64,000 nucleotides of DNA. Source: Flavobacterium sharifuzzamanii (GTDB lineage: Bacteria > Bacteroidota > Bacteroidia > Flavobacteriales > Flavobacteriaceae). Shown here one piece after another: positions 34,115-42,492 of the stretch (positions are counted from its first letter, which is position 1; every line of letters starts with the position of its first letter). The notes under the pieces are model-generated. The model was not told the DNA's origin. It saw nothing but the letters and a program-made list of their open reading frames with translations, and did no database searches. A program made the translations under genes and the position numbers. The stretch spans positions 607,004 to 671,003 of the forward strand of contig NZ_QJGZ01000042.1 in the NCBI RefSeq assembly GCF_003254585.1, read 5' to 3'.

Positions 34115-34185
34115 CACGGGCGGAGGGATTCGAACCCCCATCAACGGTTTTGGAGACCGCTATTCTACCCTTGAACTACGCCCGT
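34115..34185 (-). tRNA. tRNA-Trp (anticodon CCA)
   Basis: On the minus strand the 71-base sequence folds as a tRNA. The acceptor stem is ACGGGCG/CGCCCGT, a D arm begins GTTC, and the anticodon arm GCGGT-CTCCAAA-ACCGT carries CCA. The T arm has the GGTTCGAATCC core. The discriminator base is G, as expected for tRNA-Trp, and the terminal CCA is not encoded. It stands between grpE and hisS as a single gene with its own terminator. Confidence 0.95.
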
Positions 34186-34331
34186 AACTTAAGGTCGGCA
34201 AATTAAGAGTTTTTTTTCTTCTCTAGCAACTATTTTAGGCAGAGATTTTAAAAGAAAATCCTTTAAATCTGCTGAATCTAAAGCAAAAACTTTTATTCCA
34301 GACAGTTAGCCACACAAAGTATTTTTTATTA

Positions 34332-34415
34332 TTTCACGCAGATTTAAAAAGATTTAGGCAGATTTACTTTTTAATTCAAATTAAATCTGCTCCAATCAGC
34401 AGAATCTGCGTGAAA
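34332..34415. repeat. Inverted repeat of the 'CACGCAGATTT' family
   Basis: TTTCACGCAGATT (34332-34344) and AATCTGCGTGAAA (34403-34415) are exact inverse complements. Between them are further GCAGATTT and AAATCTGC words. The same words occur near 9780 and 34255. Confidence 0.7.
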
Positions 34416-34426
34416 CAAAAACTTAA

Positions 34427-35854
34427 TTACGACTGTAAAGCTTTCTTTAATCCGTCAAAATCAACAGAAACCTGCTCTCCCGTCACTAAATTTTTAAGTG
34501 TATATGAATTTGAACTAATTTCCTGATCACCAACCAATACTGCAAACGGAATCAAACGTTTATCTGCATATTGAAATTGTTTCCCAACTTTTACATTATC
34601 AGGATACAATTCTACTTTAATATTTTCCTGTCTCAATTTCTGAATCGCTTTTGAAGCATATAAAGCTTCTTTGTCTCCAAAATTCAAGAATATTGCTTTT
34701 GAAGTAGCCGCGACAGTTTCTGGAAATAATTGCAATTCTTCTAAAACTAGATAGATCCTATCCAAACCAAAAGAAATTCCGACACCACTCATATTTTTCA
34801 ATCCGAAAATACCAGTCAAATCGTCGTATCTTCCGCCTCCGCCAATAGACCCCATAGCAACGGTTTTTGGAGCTGCAACTTCAAAAATGGCTCCCGTGTA
34901 ATAATTTAAACCACGTGCTAAAGTCACATCCAAATCTAAAATTGCAGTTGACAAACCTAAATCGGCAACATTGTCACATATAAATTTTAATTCCTCAACA
35001 CCTTTCATTCCTTCTTCAGAAGAAGACAATAAGTCCGAAAGTTGCGTAATTTTGTCTGCAAAAGTTCCTGAGAAACTAAAAAGCGGCTGTACTTTTACTA
35101 AAGCTTGTTCAGAAATGCCTTTTTCAATCATTTCTTTTTTAACGCCGTCTTCTCCAATTTTGTCTAGTTTATCAAGAGCAACTGTAAAATCAATCAATTT
35201 ATCAGAAGCACCAATAACCTCAGCGATTCCCGATAAAATTTTTCTATTGTTGATTTTAATCGTAACGCCTTCTAAACCTAAAGAAGTAAAAACAGTATCA
35301 TATAATTGAACTAATTCAACTTCTTGCCAAAGTGATTTTGAACCAACAACATCGGCATCGCATTGAAAGAATTCTCTAAAACGACCTTTTTGTGGATTAT
35401 CTGCTCGCCAAACTGGTTGAATTTGGTATCTTTTAAACGGAAATTCAATTTCACTTTGGTGTTGCACAACATATCTTGCAAACGGAACTGTCAAATCGTA
35501 GCGCAATGCTTTCTCAGAAATTTTTCCTGTGAATTTATTCAGTTCAATTCTTTGCTCTAAAGTGATTTTTTCAGCAGAATTTAACTGTAATTCTTCAATA
35601 GATTCTGGCAATTCGATTTTACTTTTATTGTAGAAAAAATTACCTGAATTTAATATTTTAAAAATCAGACGATCTCCTTCTTCTCCGTATTTCCCCATTA
35701 AGGTATCTGAATTTTCAAACGAAGGCGTTTCGATTGGCTGAAAACCAAATTTCTCGAAATTAGCTTTTATAGTTTGAATAATATATTGACGTTTTGACAC
35801 CTCTGCTGGTGAAAAATCTCTTGTCCCTTTTGGTATACTTGGTTTTGAAGCCAT
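34427..35854 (-). CDS. hisS: Histidyl-tRNA synthetase
   Basis: The 475-residue class II synthetase charges tRNA-His. Visible parts: the N-terminal PSIPKGTRDFSP, motif 2 with FPFKRYQIQPVWRADNPQKGRFREFFQCDAD, the histidine-specific RGLNYYTGAIFEV, motif 3 GGGGRYDDLTG to SGVGISFGLDRI, and a C-terminal anticodon-binding domain (about 380-475). Length is slightly above the common 420-430 because of an insertion after motif 1 (about 75-110). The gene stands alone between repeats. Confidence 0.96.
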   Translation of the reverse strand: MASKPSIPKGTRDFSPAEVSKRQYIIQTIKANFEKFGFQPIETPSFENSDTLMGKYGEEGDRLIFKILNSGNFFYNKSKIELPESIEELQLNSAEKITLEQRIELNKFTGKISEKALRYDLTVPFARYVVQHQSEIEFPFKRYQIQPVWRADNPQKGRFREFFQCDADVVGSKSLWQEVELVQLYDTVFTSLGLEGVTIKINNRKILSGIAEVIGASDKLIDFTVALDKLDKIGEDGVKKEMIEKGISEQALVKVQPLFSFSGTFADKITQLSDLLSSSEEGMKGVEELKFICDNVADLGLSTAILDLDVTLARGLNYYTGAIFEVAAPKTVAMGSIGGGGRYDDLTGIFGLKNMSGVGISFGLDRIYLVLEELQLFPETVAATSKAIFLNFGDKEALYASKAIQKLRQENIKVELYPDNVKVGKQFQYADKRLIPFAVLVGDQEISSNSYTLKNLVTGEQVSVDFDGLKKALQS

Positions 35855-36093
35855 CTTCTTTATTTTAGATTGTTGATTTTTGATTTTAGATTTCTTTTGA
35901 AACTTAAATTCAAAAATCTTTAAAATTAATTTATTTCTATTTTTTTTGATTGCTGGCGCTTTAGACTTTCATCTTTATAACTTTCCAACTTTCGACTTAA
36001 TTTAAGTCTGCAAATATCTTACTTTTTAAAATAAATAATAGCACATCGAAAGCAAACTTGTAACAAAAAACGTATTTTCGTGACAAATTGGTC

Positions 36094-37338
36094 ATGATGC
36101 TAAAATTATTTAAAGAAAATATCCGAATTGCTTTTGGTTCTATCAAAACACAAATTCTGCGTACTATTCTTACCGTTTTAATTATTGCTATCGGTATTAC
36201 CGCTTTAGTCGGCATCTTGACTGTAGTTTCTGCATTAGAAAACACAATCTCTACCAATTTTGCATCAATGGGAGCTAATACCTTCAACATTAACCAATAC
36301 GAAAATACGGTTCGAAATCGTGGCGGAAAGGAGCGTGAAGTTATCAATCCGATTATTTCTTATCCTGAAGCTGTTGCTTTTAAAAACAAATACAAATATC
36401 CTTTTACAGAAACATCTCTTTCGTTTACCGCAACCTCAAAAGCTGAAGTAAAATATTTAGATACCAAAACAGATCCTGAAATTACAGTGGTTGGTGTTGA
36501 TGAACATTTTATTGCCAATTCTGGTTTAGAAACTACTTTAGGCCGTTCTTTTAACCAGTTTGACATTGACAACAACACTTACTCGTGCATTGTTGGTTCT
36601 GATTTTGAAAAAGGACTTTTAAAAGATGTAAATCCGATAGATAAAATCATTTCGATTCGTGGAGCACGATTTAAAGTTATTGGAGTTTTAAAAGAAAAAG
36701 GTTCTACTTTTGGAAATAGTCAAGATTTACGTGTTTTGATTCCGATTCAGGTGGCAAGATCATTGTTTTCTGCACCTGACATTAACTATACAATCAGCGT
36801 GATGGTTTCTAAAAAAGAACTTTTAGACGAAGCTGTTGATAATGCCACAAGCACCATGAGAAGAGTTCGTAAATTGAGTCCTGTAAGAGATAATAATTTC
36901 GGAATTGGACGCAGTGACGATTTAATAAACCGAATTTTAGGAATTACCAAATATTTAGGTTGGGCCGCTTGGATTATATCCGTTATTACCATTTTAGGAT
37001 CTTCTATTGCCTTAATGAATATTATGATTGTTTCGGTTACAGAACGTACACGCGAAATTGGCGTTCGTAAAGCTTTAGGAGCAAAAAGATCAACGGTTGC
37101 TTTTCAGTTTTTTATTGAAACTTTATTGATCGGACAAATTGGAGGTTTAGTTGGAATCGTTCTAGGAATTCTGCTTGGTTTTGCTATTGCAACTGCCATG
37201 AGTTTCGTTTTTGTGATTCCGTGGATGGCAATTTTTGCAGCATTTGCAACCAGTTTTATGGTCGCAATAGTTTCTGGCTTATATCCAGCTATTAAAGCAT
37301 CAAAACTAGATCCTATTGAGGCATTACGTTACGAATAG
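36094..37338 (+). CDS. MacB/FtsX-type ABC permease
   Basis: The 414-residue protein starts at the ATG at 36094 (another ATG follows directly; a TTG six bases earlier is less likely). It has one N-terminal span (RTILTVLIIAIGITALVGIL), a periplasmic MacB-PCD-type region of about 240 residues, and three C-terminal spans with the conserved RTREIGVRKALGAKR coupling motif. Such permeases work with a LolD/MacB-type ATPase in lipoprotein or peptide transport, or in mechanotransmission. No ATPase gene is adjacent, so the partner is encoded elsewhere. TATTTTCG at 36073-36080 may be its -7 element. Confidence 0.88.
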   Translation: MMLKLFKENIRIAFGSIKTQILRTILTVLIIAIGITALVGILTVVSALENTISTNFASMGANTFNINQYENTVRNRGGKEREVINPIISYPEAVAFKNKYKYPFTETSLSFTATSKAEVKYLDTKTDPEITVVGVDEHFIANSGLETTLGRSFNQFDIDNNTYSCIVGSDFEKGLLKDVNPIDKIISIRGARFKVIGVLKEKGSTFGNSQDLRVLIPIQVARSLFSAPDINYTISVMVSKKELLDEAVDNATSTMRRVRKLSPVRDNNFGIGRSDDLINRILGITKYLGWAAWIISVITILGSSIALMNIMIVSVTERTREIGVRKALGAKRSTVAFQFFIETLLIGQIGGLVGIVLGILLGFAIATAMSFVFVIPWMAIFAAFATSFMVAIVSGLYPAIKASKLDPIEALRYE

Positions 37339-37353
37339 TTTTAGTCTCAGTTT

Positions 37354-37878
37354 TCAATCTAAATAATCGCTTTTACTTTTTAAACGACTCTTCTTTATAT
37401 TTTCTAATATAATTGGAAAATCATTCTTGCAGCACACTCCTAACTGAAGACAACCACCTGGAGCTTTGGGGTGATATTCTTTTTCTTCATAAAGCTTATG
37501 TAGTATTTCAGGTATTTGACTCTCAAACTTCACAGCTAAAATATGATTATTTCCTATCGAAGTGCCTTCTGCAGGAATCCATCCATTCACCAAAGAATGA
37601 ATAAGTTTAAATTCTTGATAAATAAATTCGTCTGGATTACGAAAATCAAAAACACATCCTAAATCTGTACCTATAGGCCAAGCAGCAGACGCGCGAAATG
37701 TTCCTAACAGAATTTCATTTTCAGCTTTAGACCAATTTATAAAATCATTATAGAAATCTGTTTTTAATCGTTTTTCAAAACGTTTTCCCACAACATCTTT
37801 AACAGATTTAATTCCGTCTAACGAAAAATAACCATCAATTACGATGTAGTTTTCTTTGGGATTAGTTTTATATTCCAT
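37354..37878 (-). CDS. Conserved hypothetical protein, unknown function
   Basis: The 174-residue protein has no signal peptide or membrane span. It shows YIVIDGYFSLDGIKSVKDVVGKRFEKR, FRASAAWPIGTDLGCVFDFRNPDEFIY, a helix with Trp (FKLIHSLVNGWIPAEGTS) and a cysteine-rich GGCLQLGVCCKNDFP near the end. The CLQLGVCC cluster could bind metal or be redox-active. I recognise no family. It is transcribed toward the MacB-like gene's end, and its start faces prmC 23 bases upstream, so it may be in the prmC transcript. Confidence 0.6.
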   Translation of the reverse strand: MEYKTNPKENYIVIDGYFSLDGIKSVKDVVGKRFEKRLKTDFYNDFINWSKAENEILLGTFRASAAWPIGTDLGCVFDFRNPDEFIYQEFKLIHSLVNGWIPAEGTSIGNNHILAVKFESQIPEILHKLYEEKEYHPKAPGGCLQLGVCCKNDFPIILENIKKSRLKSKSDYLD

Positions 37879-37901
37879 AAGATTCCGACTGAATTATCAA
37901 A

Positions 37902-38768
37902 TTATGAGCCTTTCAAGACCTTACCCGAAATCATACGATCGTTATCATAAATATCTTTTCGAAGCTCAACGTTTTGGAAACTCATACTCGCAAGCAAATC
38001 AATCATTTCTTTTCCGAGATATTGATTGATTTCGAAATATAATTTTCCTTTTTCTAGAAGAGCATTTTTTGCCAGTGAGGCAATTTTTCTATAGAAAATT
38101 AAAGCGTCGTTGTCTTCCACAAAAAGAGCTAAATGCGGCTCATAGTTCAAAACATTTTTCTTGATTTCTTCTTTTTCTAAATTTCGCACGTAAGGCGGAT
38201 TAGAAACAATTATATCAAACTGGCATCTTAATTCTTCTTCTTTTAAAATATCCAATAATACAAAAGTCACTTCGACATTATTTCTTACAGCGTTTCTTTT
38301 AGCCGTTTCAATTGCTTTTTTAGAAACATCAATCGCTACAACTTCTGCATTTGGAAGGTTTTTCGCCAAAGAAATAGCGATACAGCCACTGCCCGTTCCT
38401 ATATCCAGAATTCTTATTTTTTTTGACTTTTCTGGACTTATATTTTCATTAATAATCCATTCTACCAATTCTTCTGTTTCTGGCCTCGGAATTAAAACAT
38501 TTTCATTTACTTCAAAATCCAAACCGTAAAAATTAGTTTTTCCAAGCAAATACTGAATCGGTACTTCTTTTTTAAGATGTTGTAACAATTCGTCCCATAT
38601 CAGAAAATCATTCTCATCAAACATCAGCTCATGATTTAGGGCCAAATCAATCTGACGAAGCTGATGCTTATCTTCTAGAATCAAATAAAAAAAGCTCTCT
38701 GCTTCATACGCATCGTAAAAAGGAGATAATTCTTGAATAAACTGAGTACGATATTGTTTAATTTTCAT
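37902..38768 (-). CDS. prmC: Release factor glutamine methyltransferase PrmC
   Basis: PrmC methylates the GGQ glutamine of release factors RF1 and RF2. The ATG at 38768 gives 288 residues; a longer frame to 38819 would add a basic, poorly conserved head. An N-terminal helical domain (1-100) contains the usual VPIQYLLGKTNFYGLDFEVNENVLIPRPETEELVEW. The SAM-binding motif ILDIGTGSGCIAISLAK and the catalytic NPPY of IIVSNPPYVRN are intact. The gene may share an mRNA with the unknown gene after it. Confidence 0.93.
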   Translation of the reverse strand: MKIKQYRTQFIQELSPFYDAYEAESFFYLILEDKHQLRQIDLALNHELMFDENDFLIWDELLQHLKKEVPIQYLLGKTNFYGLDFEVNENVLIPRPETEELVEWIINENISPEKSKKIRILDIGTGSGCIAISLAKNLPNAEVVAIDVSKKAIETAKRNAVRNNVEVTFVLLDILKEEELRCQFDIIVSNPPYVRNLEKEEIKKNVLNYEPHLALFVEDNDALIFYRKIASLAKNALLEKGKLYFEINQYLGKEMIDLLASMSFQNVELRKDIYDNDRMISGKVLKGS

Positions 38769-38854
38769 TTTTATTTTTTGACCATTTCTATCAGCCAAAA
38801 GCTGACATTTTACTTTCAATAAGTCTTACTGATTTAAATTTGTTACATGCAAAA

Positions 38855-39340
38855 TCACAAAACTTTCAGCATCCATACAGGACAAGAATTGTGTCCAGTA
38901 CATCCCAGAGGAGCATCTAAATATTCAAAACCAGATTTTTTATACAGCTTTTGTGCGGCAAGCATAAATGGCATGGTTTCTATGTAACATTTTTTAAAAC
39001 CAAAAACCCTAGCTTGTTCTAAACATTTTTCCATCATTTGCGATCCAATCCCTAAACCTCTAGTTTTTGGAAGGAAGTACATTTTCTGCAATTCACAGAT
39101 TTCAGGATCACCATTTTCCAAAGGCGCAATTCCTGCACATCCGACAATTTCCCCATCACTTTCAACAACAAAATATGTCGATTTAGGCTTGCTATATTCT
39201 TCAAACATCAAATCCAGATAAGGATCTTCGTATGCGGTTTCTACTTTTGGAATTTCCATTTCATCAAAAACAAATCGTATCAAACCCGCAACTGCCTGAT
39301 TATCTTCTTTTTTAATTTCGCGTATTAGCCAATTTACCAT
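38855..39340 (-). CDS. GNAT acetyltransferase
   Basis: The 161-residue protein has the GNAT core: IREIKKEDNQAVAGLIRFVF start, strand YFVVESDGEIVGCAGIAPL, LQKMYFLPKTRGLGIGSQMM with the acetyl-CoA loop RGLGIG, and the late AAQKLYKKSGFEYL helix. The substrate is unknown. Its start has a candidate -7 element (minus strand TACTTTTG, 39374-39367) and faces the divergent ribD promoter. Confidence 0.87.
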   Translation of the reverse strand: MVNWLIREIKKEDNQAVAGLIRFVFDEMEIPKVETAYEDPYLDLMFEEYSKPKSTYFVVESDGEIVGCAGIAPLENGDPEICELQKMYFLPKTRGLGIGSQMMEKCLEQARVFGFKKCYIETMPFMLAAQKLYKKSGFEYLDAPLGCTGHNSCPVWMLKVL

Positions 39341-39366
39341 TTTTTTATTCTAAATCATTATATGTG

Positions 39367-39374
39367 CAAAAGTA
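39367..39374 (-). promoter_or_regulatory. Candidate -7 element of the GNAT gene
   Basis: TACTTTTG on the minus strand fits TAnnTTTG exactly, 26 bases before the ATG at 39340. No clear TTG -33 element is seen at the right distance. Confidence 0.45.
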
Positions 39375-39424
39375 AATATACTTTTTATGCGGTTTCTTAA
39401 CTTAATCATAAACTCAAAAATAAC

Positions 39425-39432
39425 TACTTTTG
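39425..39432 (+). promoter_or_regulatory. Candidate -7 element of ribD
   Basis: TACTTTTG fits TAnnTTTG exactly and ends 4 bases before the GTG start of ribD, which would leave almost no leader. It mirrors the element at 39367-39374. The -33 element is weak. Confidence 0.45.
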
Positions 39433-39436
39433 CACC

Positions 39437-40486
39437 GTGAATATACATGAAAAATATATAAAACGCTGCATCGAACTGGCACAAAATGGACTTGGAACAA
39501 CATATCCGAATCCGATGGTTGGCAGTGTGATTGTTTATGACGGCAAGATTATTGGCGAAGGCTGGCATAAGAAGGCTGGTGAGCCGCATGCAGAGGTAAA
39601 TGCCGTCAATTCTGTAAAAGATAAATCGCTGCTGAAAAAGGCTACAATTTATGTAAGCTTAGAGCCTTGCAGTCATTTTGGCAAAACTCCTCCATGCTGT
39701 GATTTGATTATTGCAAATGAAATTCCGAATGTTGTGGTCGGCACGGTTGATCCTAATGAAAAGGTAGCTGGCAAAGGCATTTTGAAATTAATTGAAGCTG
39801 GCGCAAATGTTACAGTTGGCGTTTTAGAAGACGAATGCAACGAACTGAATAAGCGTTTTTTTACTTTTCATCAGAAAAAAAGACCTTATATCATTTTAAA
39901 ATGGGCTGAAAGTCAAGACGGATTTTTAGCTCCTGAAAAAACAATTGATCAAGATCGAAAACCAATTTGGATTACGAATCAATATTCAAGACAATTGGTT
40001 CATAAATGGAGAACTGAAGAACAAGCTATTTTAGTTGGAACACAAACCGTAGTTGATGACAACCCAAAATTGAATGCTAGAGATTGGAACGGAAACAATC
40101 CGACAAGAATTGTTATAGATCGAAATAATAGAATTGATAAAGATAGTTTTATTTTTGATGACAGCGTGAGAACTATCATTTTTTCTAGTGAAACAAAAAA
40201 GTCATCAAAAGAAAATACGCACTTTGAAGCAATTGATTTCAGTAAAAATATTGTACCTCAGATTTTAGATGTTTTATACCAAAATCAAATTCAATCGGTA
40301 ATTATTGAAGGCGGAAGACAAACGCTTCAATCTTTTATTGATGATAATCTTTGGGACGAAGCACGAATTTTTATTGGAAAAACAAGTTTTGAAAAAGGAA
40401 CAAAAGCGCCAGATATTTCAAGAAAAAACACTATTAAAACCAACATTTTAAGCGACGAATTAATACAAATTAGAAATTATGATTAA
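39437..40486 (+). CDS. ribD: Bifunctional riboflavin biosynthesis protein RibD
   Basis: RibD deaminates the pyrimidine product of GTP cyclohydrolase II and reduces its ribosyl group. The 349-residue protein has the zinc deaminase domain (1-145) with GEPHAEVNA (His51, Glu53) and EPCSHFGKTPPC (Cys78, Cys87). The reductase domain (about 150-349) follows with PYIILKWAESQDGF, AILVGTQTVVDDNPKLNAR and VIIEGGRQTLQSF. The start is GTG at 39437, just 4 bases after a -7 element. No FMN riboswitch precedes it. The HAD gene overlaps its end by 8 bases, so the two are translationally coupled. Confidence 0.94.
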   Translation: MNIHEKYIKRCIELAQNGLGTTYPNPMVGSVIVYDGKIIGEGWHKKAGEPHAEVNAVNSVKDKSLLKKATIYVSLEPCSHFGKTPPCCDLIIANEIPNVVVGTVDPNEKVAGKGILKLIEAGANVTVGVLEDECNELNKRFFTFHQKKRPYIILKWAESQDGFLAPEKTIDQDRKPIWITNQYSRQLVHKWRTEEQAILVGTQTVVDDNPKLNARDWNGNNPTRIVIDRNNRIDKDSFIFDDSVRTIIFSSETKKSSKENTHFEAIDFSKNIVPQILDVLYQNQIQSVIIEGGRQTLQSFIDDNLWDEARIFIGKTSFEKGTKAPDISRKNTIKTNILSDELIQIRNYD

Positions 40487-41081
40487 TGCGATAATTTTTG
40501 ACTTTGGAGATATTTTTATCAATTTAGATAAACCTGCTACAATTTCTGGTTTACAAAAACTAGGAATGAAAGAATGGAATAATGAATTTGATCAATTAAA
40601 TCTTTCTTTTGAAGTAGGTGCAATTTCTCCAGAAGATTTCGTTGGCGGTTTTCAAAAACAATTGCCAAATGCTAGTAAAGAAGATATTTTGAAAGCTTGG
40701 AATGCTGTTTTGGCAGATTTCCCGTTTTACCGTCTGGAATTTCTTCAGGAATTATCAAAAAAATATCGCTTGTTTCTTTTAAGCAATACCGATTCTATTC
40801 ACATTAATACTTTTGAAGAAAAGAGCGGTGTTTCTTTTTACAAAGATTTTTATGCTTGTTTTGAAAAAGTCTATTTTTCTTTTGATATCGGAATGAGAAA
40901 ACCTGACCCGAAAATCTATCAATTTGTTTTGAATGAAAATAATCTTATTGCAGAAAACACTTTGTTTGTTGATGATAAAACCGAAAACACAGATAGTGCA
41001 GCGACTTTAGGAATTAAAGTTTGGAATCTTCAAGTTGGAAAAGAAGATGTTGTTGATTTATTTAGCAAAGGATTATTATAA
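40479..41081 (+). CDS. HAD-IA family phosphatase
   Basis: The 200-residue protein has HAD motif I IIFDFGDIFINLD (nucleophile Asp in DFGD), motif II LFLLSNTD, motif III GMRKPDPKIYQFV and motif IV TLFVDDKTENTDSA, with a helical cap in residues 20-80. Its start overlaps ribD by 8 bases. The position suggests it could be the phosphatase that removes phosphate from the ArP intermediate after RibD, a step done by HAD enzymes in other bacteria. This is inference from position only. Confidence 0.85.
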   Translation: MINAIIFDFGDIFINLDKPATISGLQKLGMKEWNNEFDQLNLSFEVGAISPEDFVGGFQKQLPNASKEDILKAWNAVLADFPFYRLEFLQELSKKYRLFLLSNTDSIHINTFEEKSGVSFYKDFYACFEKVYFSFDIGMRKPDPKIYQFVLNENNLIAENTLFVDDKTENTDSAATLGIKVWNLQVGKEDVVDLFSKGLL

Positions 41082-41131
41082 AAAAATATTTTAGCCACAG
41101 ATTATACTGATTAAAAGGATTCAAAAGTATG

Positions 41132-41214
41132 TTGCCACGAATTACACAAATTTCCACTAATTGAATTGGCTTAAAAAAACTAAAATTCGAGGAAATCTGT
41201 GTAATTCGTGGCGA
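41132..41214. repeat. Inverted repeat, 'AATTCGTGTAATTCGTGGC' family, before YigZ
   Basis: Arms TTGCCACGAATTACACAAAT... (41132-41155) and its inverse (41191-41214) match at 22 of 24 positions. The right arm contains the GTG at 41208 that a longer reading of the next gene would use as start. Confidence 0.75.
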
Positions 41215-41234
41215 AAAAACTTAAAGCTTACCAT

Positions 41235-41867
41235 TTGGAAATTAACGATACTTATCAAACTATTGCAACTGCATCTGAAGAAATACTGTTTAAAGAAAAA
41301 GGCAGTAAATTCTTTGGTTACGCATTTCCAATAGATCATGAAGACGAAGTAAAACCCATTATAGAAGAACTCAAAAAACAGCATCCGCACGCGGTGCATT
41401 ATTGTTATGCTTACCAATTGGGCGTTGGAAATAAAACTTCATATCGCGCCAATGATGACGGTGAGCCAAGCAACACGGCTGGAGCACCAATTTACGGCCA
41501 GATACAATCTTTTGGCATAACAAACGTTCTTGTTGTAGTGGTTCGTATTTTTGGAGGAGTAAAATTAGGCGTTGGCGGTTTAATTGCAGCTTACAGAACA
41601 ACTGCTCAACAAACTTTGGAAGTTTGCGAAATTGTTGAAAAAACTATTGATGTCGAGTTTCTGATTTCTTTTGATTACAAAAACATGAATAAAGTAATGC
41701 GCGTGATTAAAGAAAAAAAACTAGAAATTGTGTCTCAAGAAATGGAAATGGATGAAGTTTCTGGATTGCCAATTGGCAAAATTGTGACAAAAACGCGAAA
41801 AAAAAATGCCGAAACAGTGTTCAGCATTTTTGATTTAATGTTCGAAATTGATATTAAAATTATATAA
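41235..41867 (+). CDS. YigZ/IMPACT-family protein
   Basis: I take the TTG at 41235 (210 residues) because the GTG at 41208 lies in a dispersed repeat and the family usually starts with a short MEI..TYQT sequence. The IMPACT domain is clear: HPHAVHYCYAYQLG, YRANDDGEPSNTAGAPI, NVLVVVVRIFGGVKLGVGGLIAAYRTTA. A C-terminal DUF1949-type domain (about 135-205) with FDYKNMNKVMRVIKEKK follows. These proteins are thought to act near ribosomes or in peptide processing, with no settled reaction. It is not tightly linked to its neighbours. Confidence 0.9.
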   Translation: MEINDTYQTIATASEEILFKEKGSKFFGYAFPIDHEDEVKPIIEELKKQHPHAVHYCYAYQLGVGNKTSYRANDDGEPSNTAGAPIYGQIQSFGITNVLVVVVRIFGGVKLGVGGLIAAYRTTAQQTLEVCEIVEKTIDVEFLISFDYKNMNKVMRVIKEKKLEIVSQEMEMDEVSGLPIGKIVTKTRKKNAETVFSIFDLMFEIDIKII

Positions 41868-41891
41868 TTTAACATCAAAAAGAAAGTGGTT

Positions 41892-42305
41892 TTAACACTT
41901 TTCATCAAGTGTTTTAAATATGTCTAAAATGTATTCTGGAGGAGCTGTTGGACGACCTGTTTTTAACGCAACAAATACTAAAATAAACGTCGCAGTTGTT
42001 AATAACTCATTTACCTCATTGTAAATCGCACAGTCAAATTCGATCTTCACAGAAGAGTGACTTTTGAATGTTGTATGAATTGTCAAAAGTTCATCGTATC
42101 GTGCCGATTTTTTGTAACTGATATTCATGTTGACAATTGGAAGACCAATACCGCTTTCTTCCATGCTTTTATACGAAACCCCTTTATTTCTAAGCCATTC
42201 CACGCGTCCAATCTCAAAATAAGGCACATAATTTCCGTGATAAACAACTCCCATTTGGTCAGTTTCTGAGTAACGAACTCGCACTTGAGTCTGGTGATTT
42301 TTCAT
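41892..42305 (-). CDS. YbgC/FadM-type acyl-CoA thioesterase
   Basis: The 137-residue hotdog-fold protein begins VRVRYSETDQMGVVYHGNYVPYFEIGRVEWLRNKG. It has the catalytic Asp of the YSETDQMGVVYHGNY motif common to 4-hydroxybenzoyl-CoA thioesterase-like enzymes. The later part TTATFILVFVALKTGRPTAPP fits the family. It hydrolyses acyl-CoA thioesters; the chain length preferred is unknown. It is the divergent neighbour of dnaA, a common arrangement in Flavobacteriia. Confidence 0.87.
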   Translation of the reverse strand: MKNHQTQVRVRYSETDQMGVVYHGNYVPYFEIGRVEWLRNKGVSYKSMEESGIGLPIVNMNISYKKSARYDELLTIHTTFKSHSSVKIEFDCAIYNEVNELLTTATFILVFVALKTGRPTAPPEYILDIFKTLDEKC

Positions 42306-42492
42306 TTATAAAATATTAAAAAAATTCGAATTTAAAAAGCCTCATTACAACTTTTTTTTATAAAATTAGATGCCGAAATATTTTTTTTTACAGAAATTTG
42401 TTCACATATTTGTTATCCCGAAATACGGAATAAAATTGCTCCACTTTTATTAGGAGAATCTTTATAACAATAATAAAAATTTATCTGAATCT

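Noticed and set aside
39375..39436. FMN riboswitch upstream of ribD
   Set aside because: The region is too short and lacks the conserved RFN words; a promoter lies just before the start codon.
42306..42492. Chromosome origin (oriC) next to dnaA
   Set aside because: Only one word, TTGTTCACA at 42398-42406, resembles a DnaA box and has two mismatches; there is no cluster of boxes.
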